The position numbers were made by a program, and so were the translations under genes. DNA of 64,000 nucleotides from Gloeocapsopsis sp. IPPAS B-1203 (lineage in GTDB: Bacteria; Cyanobacteriota; Cyanobacteriia; Cyanobacteriales; Chroococcidiopsidaceae): contig NZ_PEIG01000006.1 in NCBI RefSeq assembly GCF_002749975.1, positions 124,001-188,000 on the forward strand. The letters are read 5' to 3'. Of the stretch, positions 7,651-17,796 are shown one piece after another; within the stretch, counting starts at the first letter, position 1, and the number at the start of each line of letters is the position of its first letter. The notes beneath the pieces were generated by a model, which was given only the letters and a program-made list of their open reading frames with translations, was not told where the DNA came from and searched no databases.

Positions 7651-9636
7651 TTACAACTGATCTTTCAGATACGTCTCTAACGCTTCATTCACCATTGTAG
7701 TTAAGGTTTTTCCTTCACGAGTACCAATGGCTTTCAGCTTGTCATAAACATCATCGCGGATACTAATGCGGTGACGAGATCTTAGCTTACCGTTACTAAC
7801 TGGAGTTTCAATAACAGCAATACCATTACCTGTAGGCTCGTCGCTAGTAGGTTGTACAGTTTCTTCGATAGCCTGCGGAGTATAGTTTGCGGCAAACTCT
7901 CGAATTGCTGGAAAACCGACGCGATCGCAAAAATCCCCTAATGATTCTTCCGCTTGGCGGGCTTGTTTATAGTAAACAAAGATTGGTTCAAATTCTGCCT
8001 CCATATTATGGAGAGGCATTTTCTCAATATAAACTTGTGCCAATCTCGTTTGATTTGGACTACCACCCAACCAAATTTGGTACGTTTCTGGACTAGTACC
8101 GACAAACCCTAGTTCTGCCATATATGGTCTAGCACATCCGTTCGGACAACCCGTCATCCGGATGACAAAATGCTCATTACTTAAACCTACTTTGTCTAGT
8201 AGCGCTTCAATGCGATCTAAAACGCTGGGAATAATACGTTCAGATTCCGTTGTTGCTAAACCACACGTTGGTAAAGCAGGACAAGCCATTGCGTAACGGA
8301 CTAAAGGTTTAATTGCATTCGGATCAGCTTCTACATGATGGCGACTCAGAATTCCTTCAATTGCCTGCCGTTTTTCAGGCTCAATCTCGTAGAAAATAAC
8401 ATTATGGTGCGGTGTGAGCCGCATTGGTAAATTGAACTGTTCGACAATCTCGCGTAGGGCGGTGCGTAGTTGCATTTTTTCATCATCCATAATCCGCCCG
8501 TTTTGCACGGAAATTCCTAAAAAGAGTTTGCCGTCTCCTTGTTCGTGCCAACCGAGGAAGTCTTCGTATTTAAACTCTGGTAGTGGTTTGAATGGTTGTA
8601 ATGGTTTACCAAAGTATTTTTCCACCATAGAGCGGAATTTATCAACACCCCAATCGTGAATGAGATATTTTAAACGGGCATGACGCCTATCTGTGCGATC
8701 GCCGTAGTCTCTTTGTGTCGCAACAATAGCTTTAACAATGTCGTAAACGTCTTCCTTATCGACATAACAAATCGGATCGGCTAAGCGGGCAAAAGTTTCT
8801 TCTTTATTATGCGTCCGTCCTAAGCCACCACCAGCATAGACATTAAATCCTTGCAACTCTTGCTGGTTCATCATCACAACCAACGTTAAGTCTTGAGAAA
8901 ACAAATCAACCGAGTTATCTTCGGGGACTGTGACGCAGACTTTAAACTTACGCGGCATATAGTGAGTGCCATAAATTGGTTCCTCACCTTCATGAACAAT
9001 TGTGCCACTACCGTTTTTCTGCCGTGCTTCTTTGACTGCAGGATCTTCTTCTGCACTAATTGCCTTTTCCCCATCCAACCAAATTTCGTAGTATGCTCCT
9101 GTTTGCGGCGTTAGCAAATCGGCAATATTTTGAGCATATTTCCACGCATATTGATAGTCAGCGCGATTTTTAAATGGGGCGGGTGGTGCCATAACATTGC
9201 GGTTCACATCACCACAGGCAGCTAGTGTTGAACCGAGATTTTCGATAATTGCCGCGATCGCACTTCTGAGATTTTTCTTCAAAATCCCGTGTAGCTGAAA
9301 TCCTTGTCTGGTTGTCGCACGTAACGTCTGATTTCCGTATTCTTCTGCTAGACGATCTAGAGTTAAGTACAGCTGTGGTGGTACTAATCCCCCTGGATTC
9401 TTTGTCCGCAGCATGAATTGGTAATCTTTTTCCTGTCCCTTAACCCGATTGTCGCGGTTATCTTGCTGATATGAGCCGTGGAACTTTAAGATTTGAATCG
9501 CTTCTTCTGTAAAATGCGTAGTATCCTGTAGAAGTTCTGTAGCTACAGGTTCGCGTAAAAAACTACTGCGTTCTTTAATTCCTTCTACTTTAGAAGGCTT
9601 TTTTGTTGCGGGTGTAGGAATTGAAGAATTAACCAT
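7651..9636 (-). CDS. sir: Ferredoxin-sulfite reductase with C-terminal ribbon-helix-helix-like extension
   Basis: Reduces sulfite to sulfide with electrons from ferredoxin in assimilatory sulfur metabolism. Two nitrite/sulfite reductase ferredoxin-like half-domains ([32 protein letters not shown]) flank the sirohaem/4Fe-4S site. The cluster ligands are present as [10 protein letters not shown] (C-x5-C) and [11 protein letters not shown] (C-x3-C). At 661 aa it is longer than simple enzymes. The last 44 or so residues, after a linker rich in Thr, Pro and Gly, read [17 protein letters not shown]...[13 protein letters not shown], which looks like a CopG/Arc ribbon-helix-helix unit. Plant plastid sulfite reductase is known to bind DNA, but this extension's role is unknown. 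The gene is monocistronic as far as seen. Confidence 0.93.
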   Translation of the reverse strand: MVNSSIPTPATKKPSKVEGIKERSSFLREPVATELLQDTTHFTEEAIQILKFHGSYQQDNRDNRVKGQEKDYQFMLRTKNPGGLVPPQLYLTLDRLAEEYGNQTLRATTRQGFQLHGILKKNLRSAIAAIIENLGSTLAACGDVNRNVMAPPAPFKNRADYQYAWKYAQNIADLLTPQTGAYYEIWLDGEKAISAEEDPAVKEARQKNGSGTIVHEGEEPIYGTHYMPRKFKVCVTVPEDNSVDLFSQDLTLVVMMNQQELQGFNVYAGGGLGRTHNKEETFARLADPICYVDKEDVYDIVKAIVATQRDYGDRTDRRHARLKYLIHDWGVDKFRSMVEKYFGKPLQPFKPLPEFKYEDFLGWHEQGDGKLFLGISVQNGRIMDDEKMQLRTALREIVEQFNLPMRLTPHHNVIFYEIEPEKRQAIEGILSRHHVEADPNAIKPLVRYAMACPALPTCGLATTESERIIPSVLDRIEALLDKVGLSNEHFVIRMTGCPNGCARPYMAELGFVGTSPETYQIWLGGSPNQTRLAQVYIEKMPLHNMEAEFEPIFVYYKQARQAEESLGDFCDRVGFPAIREFAANYTPQAIEETVQPTSDEPTGNGIAVIETPVSNGKLRSRHRISIRDDVYDKLKAIGTREGKTLTTMVNEALETYLKDQL

Positions 9637-10323
9637 TGAATTTTGTTTAGCAGATTTTAACTTTATATAGATTTATTACAGACGCGAATAGTTAATTACA
9701 CTATTGGCTACTGAATCTCCAGTAAACCAGTCGGCATTATGGTGAATATTTCGATCTTAACACGATAGAAAAAGGAGTTACCCTTATGGTGTTAAACAAC
9801 TCCTGTGCAGTTAAAACAAGGATTATATAGACTTATTCCTTCATAATTAAGTTGGTTAACCATATTAAATTTTAGATATATATAAGCAAAATATCTACGC
9901 ACGCTCAAAGGTCATTCTACGTATATTTGGGGTAAAGCTTGGGGTAATGCGATCGCTTCTGCATTTCAACCACTAAGTAATAATTCCTAAGCTGATTCCT
10001 CAATGGAGATTTGGGACAAACATTTGTTGATTAATCAGCATTCAGTTTCAATAGCTTTGTTTTGATCTAAATTTAGTCAACAACGTTTTCATCGATACCA
10101 CAACTTGCAAGTGATTTCTGTATCAATTACACAATCCTTAAGGTAATACAGACAAAAATTAACTAATTTACCCTATTTCTTTAAGATTGCATCAATTCTC
10201 TGTTGATAGCTTACTAGATAGCTTTTATCCAAGATATAAAAGAATGGATAAAGCTAGGTATATTTTTTACCCACTTTTTAAAAAGTTAACTAATTAGCTC
10301 AAGCAGATAAAGGAGAGTATCAG
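9637..10323. other. Intergenic region between divergent sir and SDR-type gene
   Basis: 687 AT-rich bases, presumably holding two divergent promoters. One HIP1-like GCGATCGC is at about 9949. I saw no tRNA, riboswitch core or short ORF worth reporting. A clear ribosome binding site (AAAGGAGAG, about 10310-10318) precedes the following GTG start. Confidence 0.5.
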
Positions 10324-11922
10324 GTGCCTTTACCAGTGGTTCGTGCTACTAGCAAATCTGAGATTATCAAGCGCATACAAGAGTTAGTTCCACTGGGTTC
10401 GCCAGAACCGCAAGATTCTCAAGTACTTGCAAGCTTAACACAATTAACATCAGACTTGATTCAAGCTTATCAAGCAGAAGAGCAATTACAAGAAGATCCT
10501 TTTACTGACGTGTGGGGACGCACAATTCATTTGTATAAGTCTGCAGTATGCAACAAAGTGCGCTCTAAGGTTGTTTTGGTGACAGGTGGAGAAGGCTGTG
10601 TTGGCAGTGAATTAGTCAAAAAACTTGTGGAATTAGGTGCAAGACAAGTTGTTTCAGTTGATAAAGCAAGGTGTGCGAGTTTATACGAGTCTAGACCAAT
10701 CAAAGTGCAAAAGCAAGCGATCGCTTTATACGCAGCCGATGTCCGTAACTACCACGCCCTCAAGTATATTTTTGAAACAGAGAAACCAGACATTGTTTTT
10801 CATTTAGCAGCACAACGCCTTCCTGGGCTTGCAGAAATTCAAATTAGAGAAACAGTTTCCACAGCAATTTGCGGTACTCAACACATTATTCAACTTTGCG
10901 AAAAATACGGAGTACAACAATGTATTTTCTCTTCAACAGGTAAAGCTGCAAGGTACTTTACTGCAGAAGTTTACGCTGCTTCTAAAAAACTTTGTGAGTG
11001 GCAACTGGCACAAGCTGCACAAAAAAGCAATGTGACTTACGGAATGGTGCGCTTCACTCATATGTTGAATAACAGTTCTGTATGTCAACAAATATCAGAC
11101 AAAGTACAGCAAGGCAAAATTATTAATATTCATACTCCCCATCGCTACATAACAGCACAAAACATTAACGAAGCCTTGCATCTACTGCTCAATGCCCTTG
11201 TCGTATCGCAGCCAAAAAAACTAAAATTTCTTACAGTACGCAATCTAGGATGGCCTACAGAAACATTAGAAATAGCCCTCTACAAAATTCTCGAATCAGG
11301 TAAAAAGCTACCAATTTATTTTCAAGGACTTCTACCAGGTTATGAAGAACCTTGTTTTTTAGGGCAATTTAATTGGAATAAGCCTACAGAAACTAATCTA
11401 CTGATTAATGCTTTAGAAAACTCCCAATTAGAAGCATCAGGAGATATGATGATTGCAGAACTCGCTAACTTTTCTAGCGAAGTATTAGATAAACACTTAG
11501 CAATTATACAAATACTAATAGATAATTTAAGTTTACCAGAAAATCATATCAAATACGGGCTTAAAACAGCAATCAAAGAGATTACAGATTCTATTTTTTC
11601 TCAAACTTCTCCCCAAGCTTTACTCAAAATTTTAAAGTGGGGCACTAATCCTAAACAACTCTTATCAGAAGGAACCTCTATAGAATGCCATCAAGATATT
11701 GTTGAATTAGTTGTTAAGGGATTATATGGTAGACTCACTCAGAATTGTTTACTCAGTACTTATCAAAATACTTATGAATTTGAAGATTTAGTTAATTTGC
11801 TAAAAACAATACCTTCAATCAAACAAGAAGTAACATATCTCAATGCAGTACTTCAATACAATTGGTGTGTATTAAGTTCTGTAGTTAGTATTCCTCCACC
11901 TGCTTTTACAGTTTCTGTTTAG
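10324..11922 (+). CDS. NAD-dependent epimerase/dehydratase (CapD-like polysaccharide biosynthesis family), with unusual C-terminal extension
   Basis: Extended short-chain dehydrogenase related to CapD/FlaA1-type nucleotide-sugar 4,6-dehydratases. GTG start at 10324 is supported by AAAGGAGAG 6 bases upstream. After an 80-residue N-terminal helical part comes the Rossmann fold: VVLVTGGEGCVGSELVKKL (glycine-rich loop), DVRNYHALKYIFETEKPDIVFHLAA, then SSTGKA and YAASKK, the positions of the catalytic Thr/Lys and Tyr-x3-Lys. The following HRYITAQNINEALHLLLNAL resembles the substrate-binding part. The last 150 or so residues are helical and unlike standard family members. The substrate is unknown; exopolysaccharide or lipopolysaccharide sugar synthesis is an inference. 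No sugar genes lie beside it. Confidence 0.75.
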   Translation: MPLPVVRATSKSEIIKRIQELVPLGSPEPQDSQVLASLTQLTSDLIQAYQAEEQLQEDPFTDVWGRTIHLYKSAVCNKVRSKVVLVTGGEGCVGSELVKKLVELGARQVVSVDKARCASLYESRPIKVQKQAIALYAADVRNYHALKYIFETEKPDIVFHLAAQRLPGLAEIQIRETVSTAICGTQHIIQLCEKYGVQQCIFSSTGKAARYFTAEVYAASKKLCEWQLAQAAQKSNVTYGMVRFTHMLNNSSVCQQISDKVQQGKIINIHTPHRYITAQNINEALHLLLNALVVSQPKKLKFLTVRNLGWPTETLEIALYKILESGKKLPIYFQGLLPGYEEPCFLGQFNWNKPTETNLLINALENSQLEASGDMMIAELANFSSEVLDKHLAIIQILIDNLSLPENHIKYGLKTAIKEITDSIFSQTSPQALLKILKWGTNPKQLLSEGTSIECHQDIVELVVKGLYGRLTQNCLLSTYQNTYEFEDLVNLLKTIPSIKQEVTYLNAVLQYNWCVLSSVVSIPPPAFTVSV

Positions 11923-12005
11923 TTATCTTATTAATTTGACCTATTACAAGCTTGAATTACCAAGTGTGGGTAGGTAAGATGCCCACTCCACATTTTTTTA
12001 AAGAC

Positions 12006-12030
12006 AAAAAAGGGCTGTCGCAGACAACCC
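12006..12030 (-). terminator. Rho-independent terminator of the outer-membrane barrel gene
   Basis: On the minus strand GGGTTGTC and GACAGCCC pair with a TGC loop (12012-12030) and are followed at once by TTTTTT. It lies 52 bases after the stop of the 12083-12607 gene and is oriented for it. Confidence 0.75.
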
Positions 12031-12082
12031 CAAGTTGTAATTAAGAAGCAAGTTTTAAAATACTTACTTTTTTTGTATCAAT

Positions 12083-12607
12083 CTAGAAGCGGTAAGCTGC
12101 ACCAGCTTGGAAACTAACAGCAGAAGCTGGGCTATTTTCATAAGCACGAATACCTAACTTAGCATCGCTGTAAAGAACAATGTCTCTAGCTACTTGAGTT
12201 TCTACTCCTGTTGTTAAAACAAAAGAGTTTCTATTACCCAAAGGAGTAGGTCTACCGTTTTGTTCTACGAAAGAGTAACCTCCACCAACATAAACGTTGG
12301 TGTTATTAAAAACTGGTACGTCGTAAGAAACAATTGGCATGATAGCACTAGTTTCATCGCTGAAGAGAATAGCACCACGAGCTGAAACAGGAGTATTGGG
12401 AATTGCATAACGACCTTGAATATTTCCACCAAAGGTAGCAGCATCTCCTGTCTGTCCGCCATTTGTTACTCCAGCAGCAATACCACCACCAATATAGCTA
12501 GCATTGGTACCAGTTGGTTGAGCAGCAGCTTGTCCCGCAGAGAGAATAGGTGCAATAACTAATGCTGACAAAGCAGAAATTGTAGCGGCTTTTAAAGAGA
12601 GTTTCAT
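12083..12607 (-). CDS. Small outer-membrane beta-barrel protein, unassigned
   Basis: A 174-aa secreted protein. Residues 1-29 are a Sec signal peptide (KLSLKAATISALSALVIAP...AGQAAAQ) with cleavage after AQA or AAA. The mature part alternates short strands rich in Gly, Ala, Val and aromatic residues (ASYIGGGIAAGVTNGG; GGNIQGRYAIPN; NVYVGGGYSFVEQNG) and ends AGAAYRF, a terminal Phe expected of outer-membrane barrels. The pattern suggests an eight-stranded barrel of the OmpA-N/OmpW/opacity type. Monocistronic with its own terminator. The specific role is unknown; surface adhesion or a porin-like role are only guesses. Confidence 0.72.
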   Translation of the reverse strand: MKLSLKAATISALSALVIAPILSAGQAAAQPTGTNASYIGGGIAAGVTNGGQTGDAATFGGNIQGRYAIPNTPVSARGAILFSDETSAIMPIVSYDVPVFNNTNVYVGGGYSFVEQNGRPTPLGNRNSFVLTTGVETQVARDIVLYSDAKLGIRAYENSPASAVSFQAGAAYRF

Positions 12608-13311
12608 AATTTTTACCTTACATTAATTTATTGTTTGGTGTCTTTAGTTATCAAGTCGATTATCATGCAAAAAAAGTTCCAAGTTTATTTCTAAAATACT
12701 CTCATTTATTTATCAATAACTCATTTAAAAATAATTGATTTTGAAGCATTTCTTGTGTTGTTTGTATAGCAACTAATTATATTATTAGTTATCTTTATAG
12801 ACTGTTTTGCAACTGTCACACTGCTACAGCACTAATTGTTTAACTCAAATAGATAAAAACCTAGCTTAAGATAGATTGCTTTCCCTGGCAGCGATATCAC
12901 TCTAGAGAAAAAGCTTGCAGCTACAAATAAGAGAAAGTCTAAAGTGAATGTGAGATTAAATGCGATTGATTATTTAACTTAGTAAAAAAGGTGGTGATAT
13001 GATGGGCAACCACGCAGCAATAAGAGTTTAGCTGCTCAATTGGTGATGATATGGCTTGGTAAGCTAGCCTAGATCCAAAAAACTATGATTTTTTTACTGT
13101 TTTGCCTATCTTTGCGCATGAAGCACCCCTGCTTGACTTAATACCAATTTGAACTTGGTGAGTAAATTCGTAGGGAATTGTTTCTCAAATTGCACCTTCA
13201 AGTATGGCATTGAGTGAAATCAACGAATAAGGAAACGGGGGAAGGTTAAAGCACCATAATTTAGTACTTGTAGATGTATCTGTGCTACTCTGACCCCCGT
13301 CTGATCGCCGT
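12608..13311. other. Intergenic region without recognised gene
   Basis: 704 bases between the barrel gene's 5' end and the 3' end of ffh. The part near 12608-12850 is AT-rich and probably holds the barrel gene's promoter and leader. I found no ORF with coding character, no tRNA, and no known riboswitch core. Confidence 0.5.
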
Positions 13312-14769
13312 CTAAAGATTGCCAAAACCTTTTTTCTTCTTGTCCTTTTTCTTTTTCTTGGCTGTGCCACCACCACTATAACCACGCCAACCTGGTGCTG
13401 AAGGACGATTACCGCCTGCGGCAAGAGGATTACCCATGCCACCACCGAACATTCCTGGCATACCAGGCATGCCGCCTTGAGTCATTTGTTGCATAAGCGA
13501 TCGCATTTTTTGGAAATCACCCACCAACTTATTGACATCAGCTTCTTTGTAACCGGAACCACTAGCAATGCGTTTTCTCCGATTAGGAGAACTTGCCAGT
13601 AAATCAGGATCGCGGCGTTCTTGTGTTGTCATAGAATTAATCATTGCCTCAGCACGCTTGAGCTGGGTTTCGCCTTGCTTGAGTTGATCTTCCGATAACT
13701 TATTCATACCTGGAATCATTTTCATGATTCCCCCAAGAGAACCCATGTTTTTCAACAGCCGCATTTGCTTGAGAAAATCAGTAAAGTCAAATTTAGCTGC
13801 CATCATTTTTTCTTGCATCTTGGCAGCATCGGTAAGATCAATTTCCTCTTGCGCTTTTTCGACTAGCGTTAAGACATCTCCCATCCCCAAAATTCGCGAT
13901 GCCATGCGATCGGGGTAAAACGGTTGCAATGCTTCGACTTTTTCCCCAACGCCAACAAACTTAATGGGTTGACCTGAAATTTGTCTTACTGATAGCGCTG
14001 CCCCACCTCGGCTATCGCCGTCAAGTTTGGTCAGAATGGCTCCTGTAATACCAATTTCATCGTGGAAGGTGCGCGTTAAATTCGCTGCTTCTTGACCTGT
14101 CATTGCATCCACAACGAGGAGAACTTCGTGAGGCTGCACTGTTTCCTTAATTTGGGCTAACTCAGCCATCATGTCTTGGTCAATTTGCAAGCGCCCCGCA
14201 GTGTCAATAATGACAGTATCTACACCTTCTGCTTTTGCTTGTTCAACTCCTTGTCGAGCAATTTCTACAGGGTTAGCATCACTTCCCATCTCAAACACTG
14301 GCACATCAATTTGTTTACCTAGTGTCACCAATTGATCGATCGCTGCTGGACGATAAACGTCGGTAGCTACCATCATGCAACTGCGTTCTAATTTGCGCAG
14401 ATGTAATGCTAATTTGGCAGTTGCGGTTGTTTTTCCAGTTCCCTGTAAACCTGCCATCAGGACAATCGTCGGTGGCTGCTCAACTTGTGCAAGAGGAATG
14501 TTCGTTTCCCCCATCACCTGCACCAGTTCTTCATAAACAATTTTGATGAACTGCTGATCGGGCTTCACTCCAGCAATCACTTCAGCACCCTGTGCCTTAG
14601 TTTCGACTTCGGTGATAAAGTCTTTCACTACCTGCAAATTAACGTCTGCTTCTAGCAGCGCACGGCGCACTTCTCGGAGTGCTTCTTGAATGTTGGACTG
14701 GGTAATTTTGTCTTGACCCCGCAGCTTTTTCCACGCAGAGTCTAAACGGTCAGCAAGTGCATCAAACAT
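13312..14769 (-). CDS. ffh: Signal recognition particle protein Ffh (SRP54)
   Basis: GTPase that binds 4.5S RNA and signal peptides of nascent membrane proteins, handing them to FtsY. Domains in order: N-domain helices (DRLDSAWKKLRG), G-domain with GLQGTGKTTATAKLA (P-loop), TDVYRPAAIDQL, DTAGRLQIDQDMM (G3) and TKLDGDSRGG (G4), then the Met-rich M-domain (MQQMTQGGMPGMPGMFGGGM) and a lysine-rich tail. The length of 485 aa is normal. The usual neighbours rpsP or rimM are not present; the gene stands alone. Confidence 0.96.
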   Translation of the reverse strand: MFDALADRLDSAWKKLRGQDKITQSNIQEALREVRRALLEADVNLQVVKDFITEVETKAQGAEVIAGVKPDQQFIKIVYEELVQVMGETNIPLAQVEQPPTIVLMAGLQGTGKTTATAKLALHLRKLERSCMMVATDVYRPAAIDQLVTLGKQIDVPVFEMGSDANPVEIARQGVEQAKAEGVDTVIIDTAGRLQIDQDMMAELAQIKETVQPHEVLLVVDAMTGQEAANLTRTFHDEIGITGAILTKLDGDSRGGAALSVRQISGQPIKFVGVGEKVEALQPFYPDRMASRILGMGDVLTLVEKAQEEIDLTDAAKMQEKMMAAKFDFTDFLKQMRLLKNMGSLGGIMKMIPGMNKLSEDQLKQGETQLKRAEAMINSMTTQERRDPDLLASSPNRRKRIASGSGYKEADVNKLVGDFQKMRSLMQQMTQGGMPGMPGMFGGGMGNPLAAGGNRPSAPGWRGYSGGGTAKKKKKDKKKKGFGNL

Positions 14770-15031
14770 AATTCGTCAAAATCCGCTCGTCTATAGAGTA
14801 TTGTGTCAGCCGATTTATTTGCTTTCTATTTACTACCTTAAATGTTTAGCAACTAGGAAGTAGGTGAGAAGATATTGGAGCTAATGAAGGATTTGCGATC
14901 GCACTTTTACTAAATAAGAAAATTATAAATTTTTGTTAAAATAGCTCTTTTTGTATTTTTCGTTACAGAATTGTCTGATATAGTGAATATGGAAAGAAGA
15001 AAAATCAACATATTCAAATAAGGAAGCCAAT

Positions 15032-15235
15032 ATGTCTACCCAAGATCAAGCTCGTGCCCTAATGATGCGTCACCATCACCTGATTAGAAATCGTCAGCAG
15101 GCAATGCTCAATCGCGCAGCAGAAGAGATGGGTTTAGATGGCACAGAATATCTCCACTACATTCAAGATATTCAAGGCAAGGTCAACCCTAGCTTCCGTA
15201 GTACTTATGACCGCAGCTCAGCAACCATGAGCTAA
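15032..15235 (+). CDS. Small conserved cyanobacterial protein (67 aa) with His-rich motif
   Basis: Function not recognised, but this appears to be a real gene. It has an ATG with AGGAAG 8 bases upstream, a charged helical composition and a motif RALMMRHHHLIRNRQQAMLNRAAEE followed by an acidic-aromatic segment (GTEYLHYIQDIQGK). It has no signal peptide or membrane segment. The three consecutive histidines could bind metal, though this is only a possibility. It is divergent from ffh across a 262-base region and followed by hairpins at 15347-15362 and 15390-15416. Confidence 0.72.
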   Translation: MSTQDQARALMMRHHHLIRNRQQAMLNRAAEEMGLDGTEYLHYIQDIQGKVNPSFRSTYDRSSATMS

Positions 15236-15389
15236 GTGTAAATCCTAAATACTTGCACTCATCAAAGTATCACAAATAACTCAATAATTTTATCACTCTA
15301 CAATCTGCCACGCAATTTTTCAGCGCGGGTAAAGCGTAAAAACTAACTTCCTAGCCAGGAAGATAACAACTATTCTGTTGCTTTTTGTG

Positions 15390-15416
15390 GGCGTTCTTTT
15401 TTATACAAAGAACGCC
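15390..15416 (+). terminator. Hairpin downstream of the 67-aa gene
   Basis: GGCGTTCTT at 15390-15398 and AAGAACGCC at 15408-15416 form a nine-pair stem with a short A/T loop, followed by TTTG. The T-run is weak, so termination is likely but not certain. A smaller hairpin (CTTCCT-AGCC-AGGAAG, 15347-15362) lies just before. Together they fill the 301 bases between the convergent genes; nothing else was seen there. Confidence 0.55.
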
Positions 15417-15536
15417 TTTGTATATGCTTGATATTCTGTCTTGGAACAAAAGAGATGACTAATTAATTACGCATGTTCCGAATTACGAATTATTAATTAG
15501 GAATTGCCGCCTTGCGGCTTGATCGTTGATCTCTAC

Positions 15537-16319
15537 TTATAGTATCTGAGACAAAAACTTTCGCGTCCGTTCCTCTTTCGGGTTTTGAAAGAATTCTTGA
15601 GGTGTAGCTTCTTCGACAATCACACCACCATCCATGAGGACAATGCGATCGGCAACTTCACGCGCAAAGCCAACTTCGTGCGTGACAACAACCATTGTGA
15701 TACCAGATTGAGCAAGCGATCGCATCACGTCTAAGACTTCCCTCACCATTTCTGGGTCGAGGGCGGATGTTGGTTCGTCAAAAAGCATAATTTTTGGTTG
15801 CATTGCTAAGGCGCGGGCGATCGCGACTCGTTGTTGTTGACCGCCAGAGAGTTGACCTGGATATTTACGCGCTTGTTCTAAAATTCCGACTTTTTCAAGT
15901 AGCTGCATCGCAACTTCTTCTGCTCTTTTTTTCGCCCAGCGTCTTACCCAAATGGGTGCTAGGGTAACATTATCAAGTACCGTCAGATGGGGAAACAAGT
16001 TGAATTGTTGAAACACCATCCCGACTTCTTTGCGAATTGCATCGATGTTGCGTAAGTCATGGGATAGTTCAATGCCATCAATTTCAATTCTGCCCTGCTG
16101 GTACTCTTCTAAAGCGTTAAATGTGCGAATAAAGGTTGATTTCCCTGAACCAGAAGGTCCCATAATAACAACAACTTCACCACGGTAGACATTAAGACTG
16201 ACACCGCGCAAGACATGGAATTTATTACTGGCATACCATTTATGGACATTCTCAGCAATGATTGCGGGTTTTTGTGGTAGCGAAGCATCTGTTTGTGTTG
16301 TAATAGTTTGCTGTGTCAT
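15537..16319 (-). CDS. bgtA: Polar amino acid ABC transporter ATP-binding protein (GlnQ/BgtA type)
   Basis: ATPase energising uptake of acidic and neutral polar amino acids. The ATG at 16319 (TQQTITTQ) is preferred over the start at 16436, whose extra 39 residues are encoded by repeat-like intergenic DNA. Motifs in order: Walker [10 protein letters not shown] (about 54-62), Q-loop FQQFNLF, signature [15 protein letters not shown], Walker [15 protein letters not shown], and the H-loop VVTHE. The length of 260 aa is normal. It is the last gene of a four-gene cluster on this strand (binding protein, two permeases, ATPase), the order of bacterial AapJQMP/BztABCD; in Anabaena the homologous N-II system is NatFGH with BgtA. 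The gene symbol is by this analogy. Confidence 0.92.
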   Translation of the reverse strand: MTQQTITTQTDASLPQKPAIIAENVHKWYASNKFHVLRGVSLNVYRGEVVVIMGPSGSGKSTFIRTFNALEEYQQGRIEIDGIELSHDLRNIDAIRKEVGMVFQQFNLFPHLTVLDNVTLAPIWVRRWAKKRAEEVAMQLLEKVGILEQARKYPGQLSGGQQQRVAIARALAMQPKIMLFDEPTSALDPEMVREVLDVMRSLAQSGITMVVVTHEVGFAREVADRIVLMDGGVIVEEATPQEFFQNPKEERTRKFLSQIL

Positions 16320-16459
16320 TATTATTTTTCCTATATGAGTAATATGACTAATTACGAATTTGAGTTTTAGAAGTAGGGTAGGAGGGTAGGAGGGTTCTAG
16401 AGAAAAATCGCAATTAAATCTCTCCCACACTCCCACTCACCCCTCAATCCTCACCCCTT

Positions 16460-17665
16460 CTACCGCTGACCAACATTTAACTTGCGTTCGAGATTGCGGC
16501 TGGCTTGCGACATTCCATAGCAGAAGATCCAGTAAATTAAACCAATAAATAAGTAAACTTCGGCGTAGCGTCCGATAAATTCTGGCTGTGCCAAAATAGA
16601 GCGAGCGATTCCAGTTAATTCGAGTAAGCCAAATAGTGCTAGTAGTGAAGTATCTTTGAATAAGCTGATAAACTGACCAACAATTGCTGGAATTACAGCT
16701 TTTAAGGCTTGGGGTAACACAATCAATGAAACTGTCAAAGGTGCGCTGAGTCCTAAAGCTTTGGCGGCTTCAGCTTGTCCGCGAGGAACTGCTTGCAAAC
16801 CACCACGAACATTTTCGGCAAGATACGCAGCACTGAATAGTACTAGTCCAGCGATCGCACGTAGCACCCGATCCAAATCGCGAAACCACGGTGGAAGAAA
16901 CAGGGGTAGCATTACTTGAGCTAAAAACAAAATGCCGATTAATGGCAAGCCTCGGATGACTTCAATATAGAGCGTTGATAGACCACGAACAACAGGAAGC
17001 GGACTTTGCCTTCCTAACGCTAGTAACACTCCTAAAGGAAACGAAAGAAGGATACTTGTTGTTGCGGTGAGTAACGTTAATAATAGTCCTGACCAAACAG
17101 TAGTTGGGGTAGGTGCTAAACCCAAGCCTCCTTTAATCAACCACCAGACAAGAAGAAACGCAACTCCCCACATGACAGGAAGCCAACTACTAAAATTTGG
17201 TGGTAATTGCCGTCCGGCTGCATAGCCAATAGTTGCCACAAGAGCGATCGCCAGTAACCACAACCGTGATGATAATGGTATTGGTAGCAAGATGACTGCA
17301 GCAACGACGACGCTCAAAGCAATCAAAGTAGAACGACTTAACCAACGCGCATCCGTGCGACTAAAACCCCAAGCAATTCCGGCTAGACAAGCAAGGACTC
17401 CTAATGATAACCAAACGCGCCAGTAGAGTTCGGGAGGAAATCTACCAACAAAGAATAACTGCAAGTTTGTTGCAACAACATTCCACTGCGCTATATCAAA
17501 CACCCAGCGCAATAAATTACTGATTCCGACAACGATGACAACAACACAAACTATCGTCAGAATGACGTTGTACCAAGTACTAAACAAGTTGACACGCATC
17601 CATTCCCAAGGCGAGGAAGCGCGACTAATTGGAGGTGCAACAGGAGGAGGTAATTCAGTTTGCAT
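16460..17665 (-). CDS. natH: Polar amino acid ABC transporter permease (AapM/BztC/NatH type)
   Basis: Inner-membrane permease of the His/Glu/Gln/Arg family. The ATG at 17665 (QTELPPPVAP) is preferred; the upstream alternative at 17713 would translate repeat-like DNA. The N-terminal half carries several extra transmembrane segments (NVILTIVCVVVIVVGI; LWLLAIALVATIGYAAG; WGVAFLLVWWLIKGG), as in the long AapQ/AapM permeases, and the C-terminal half has the canonical permease domain with the EAA loop GQAEAAKALGLSAPLTVSLIVLPQAL. It lies between the second permease and the ATPase. The dimer partner is the 17797-18996 product. Gene symbol by analogy to Anabaena. Confidence 0.9.
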   Translation of the reverse strand: MQTELPPPVAPPISRASSPWEWMRVNLFSTWYNVILTIVCVVVIVVGISNLLRWVFDIAQWNVVATNLQLFFVGRFPPELYWRVWLSLGVLACLAGIAWGFSRTDARWLSRSTLIALSVVVAAVILLPIPLSSRLWLLAIALVATIGYAAGRQLPPNFSSWLPVMWGVAFLLVWWLIKGGLGLAPTPTTVWSGLLLTLLTATTSILLSFPLGVLLALGRQSPLPVVRGLSTLYIEVIRGLPLIGILFLAQVMLPLFLPPWFRDLDRVLRAIAGLVLFSAAYLAENVRGGLQAVPRGQAEAAKALGLSAPLTVSLIVLPQALKAVIPAIVGQFISLFKDTSLLALFGLLELTGIARSILAQPEFIGRYAEVYLFIGLIYWIFCYGMSQASRNLERKLNVGQR

Positions 17666-17796
17666 AAGTTTAAGAGAGTTTTGAGTTTTGTTAGCGTAGC
17701 GGTGCCTTAGCACGTTTTGAGTTTTGAGTTAAGACACTTCTTTGTCATAAATGCCTCAGCACCTTTTTTCGCGAATTATTCAAAACTCTTAAATCG

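Noticed and set aside
13185-13445. 86-aa minus-strand frame overlapping ffh
   Set aside because: Shadow of the ffh C-terminus in another frame; composition not protein-like.
15235-15420. Yfr1-type small RNA after the 67-aa gene
   Set aside because: Hairpins are present but the conserved ACUCCUCACAC core was not found.
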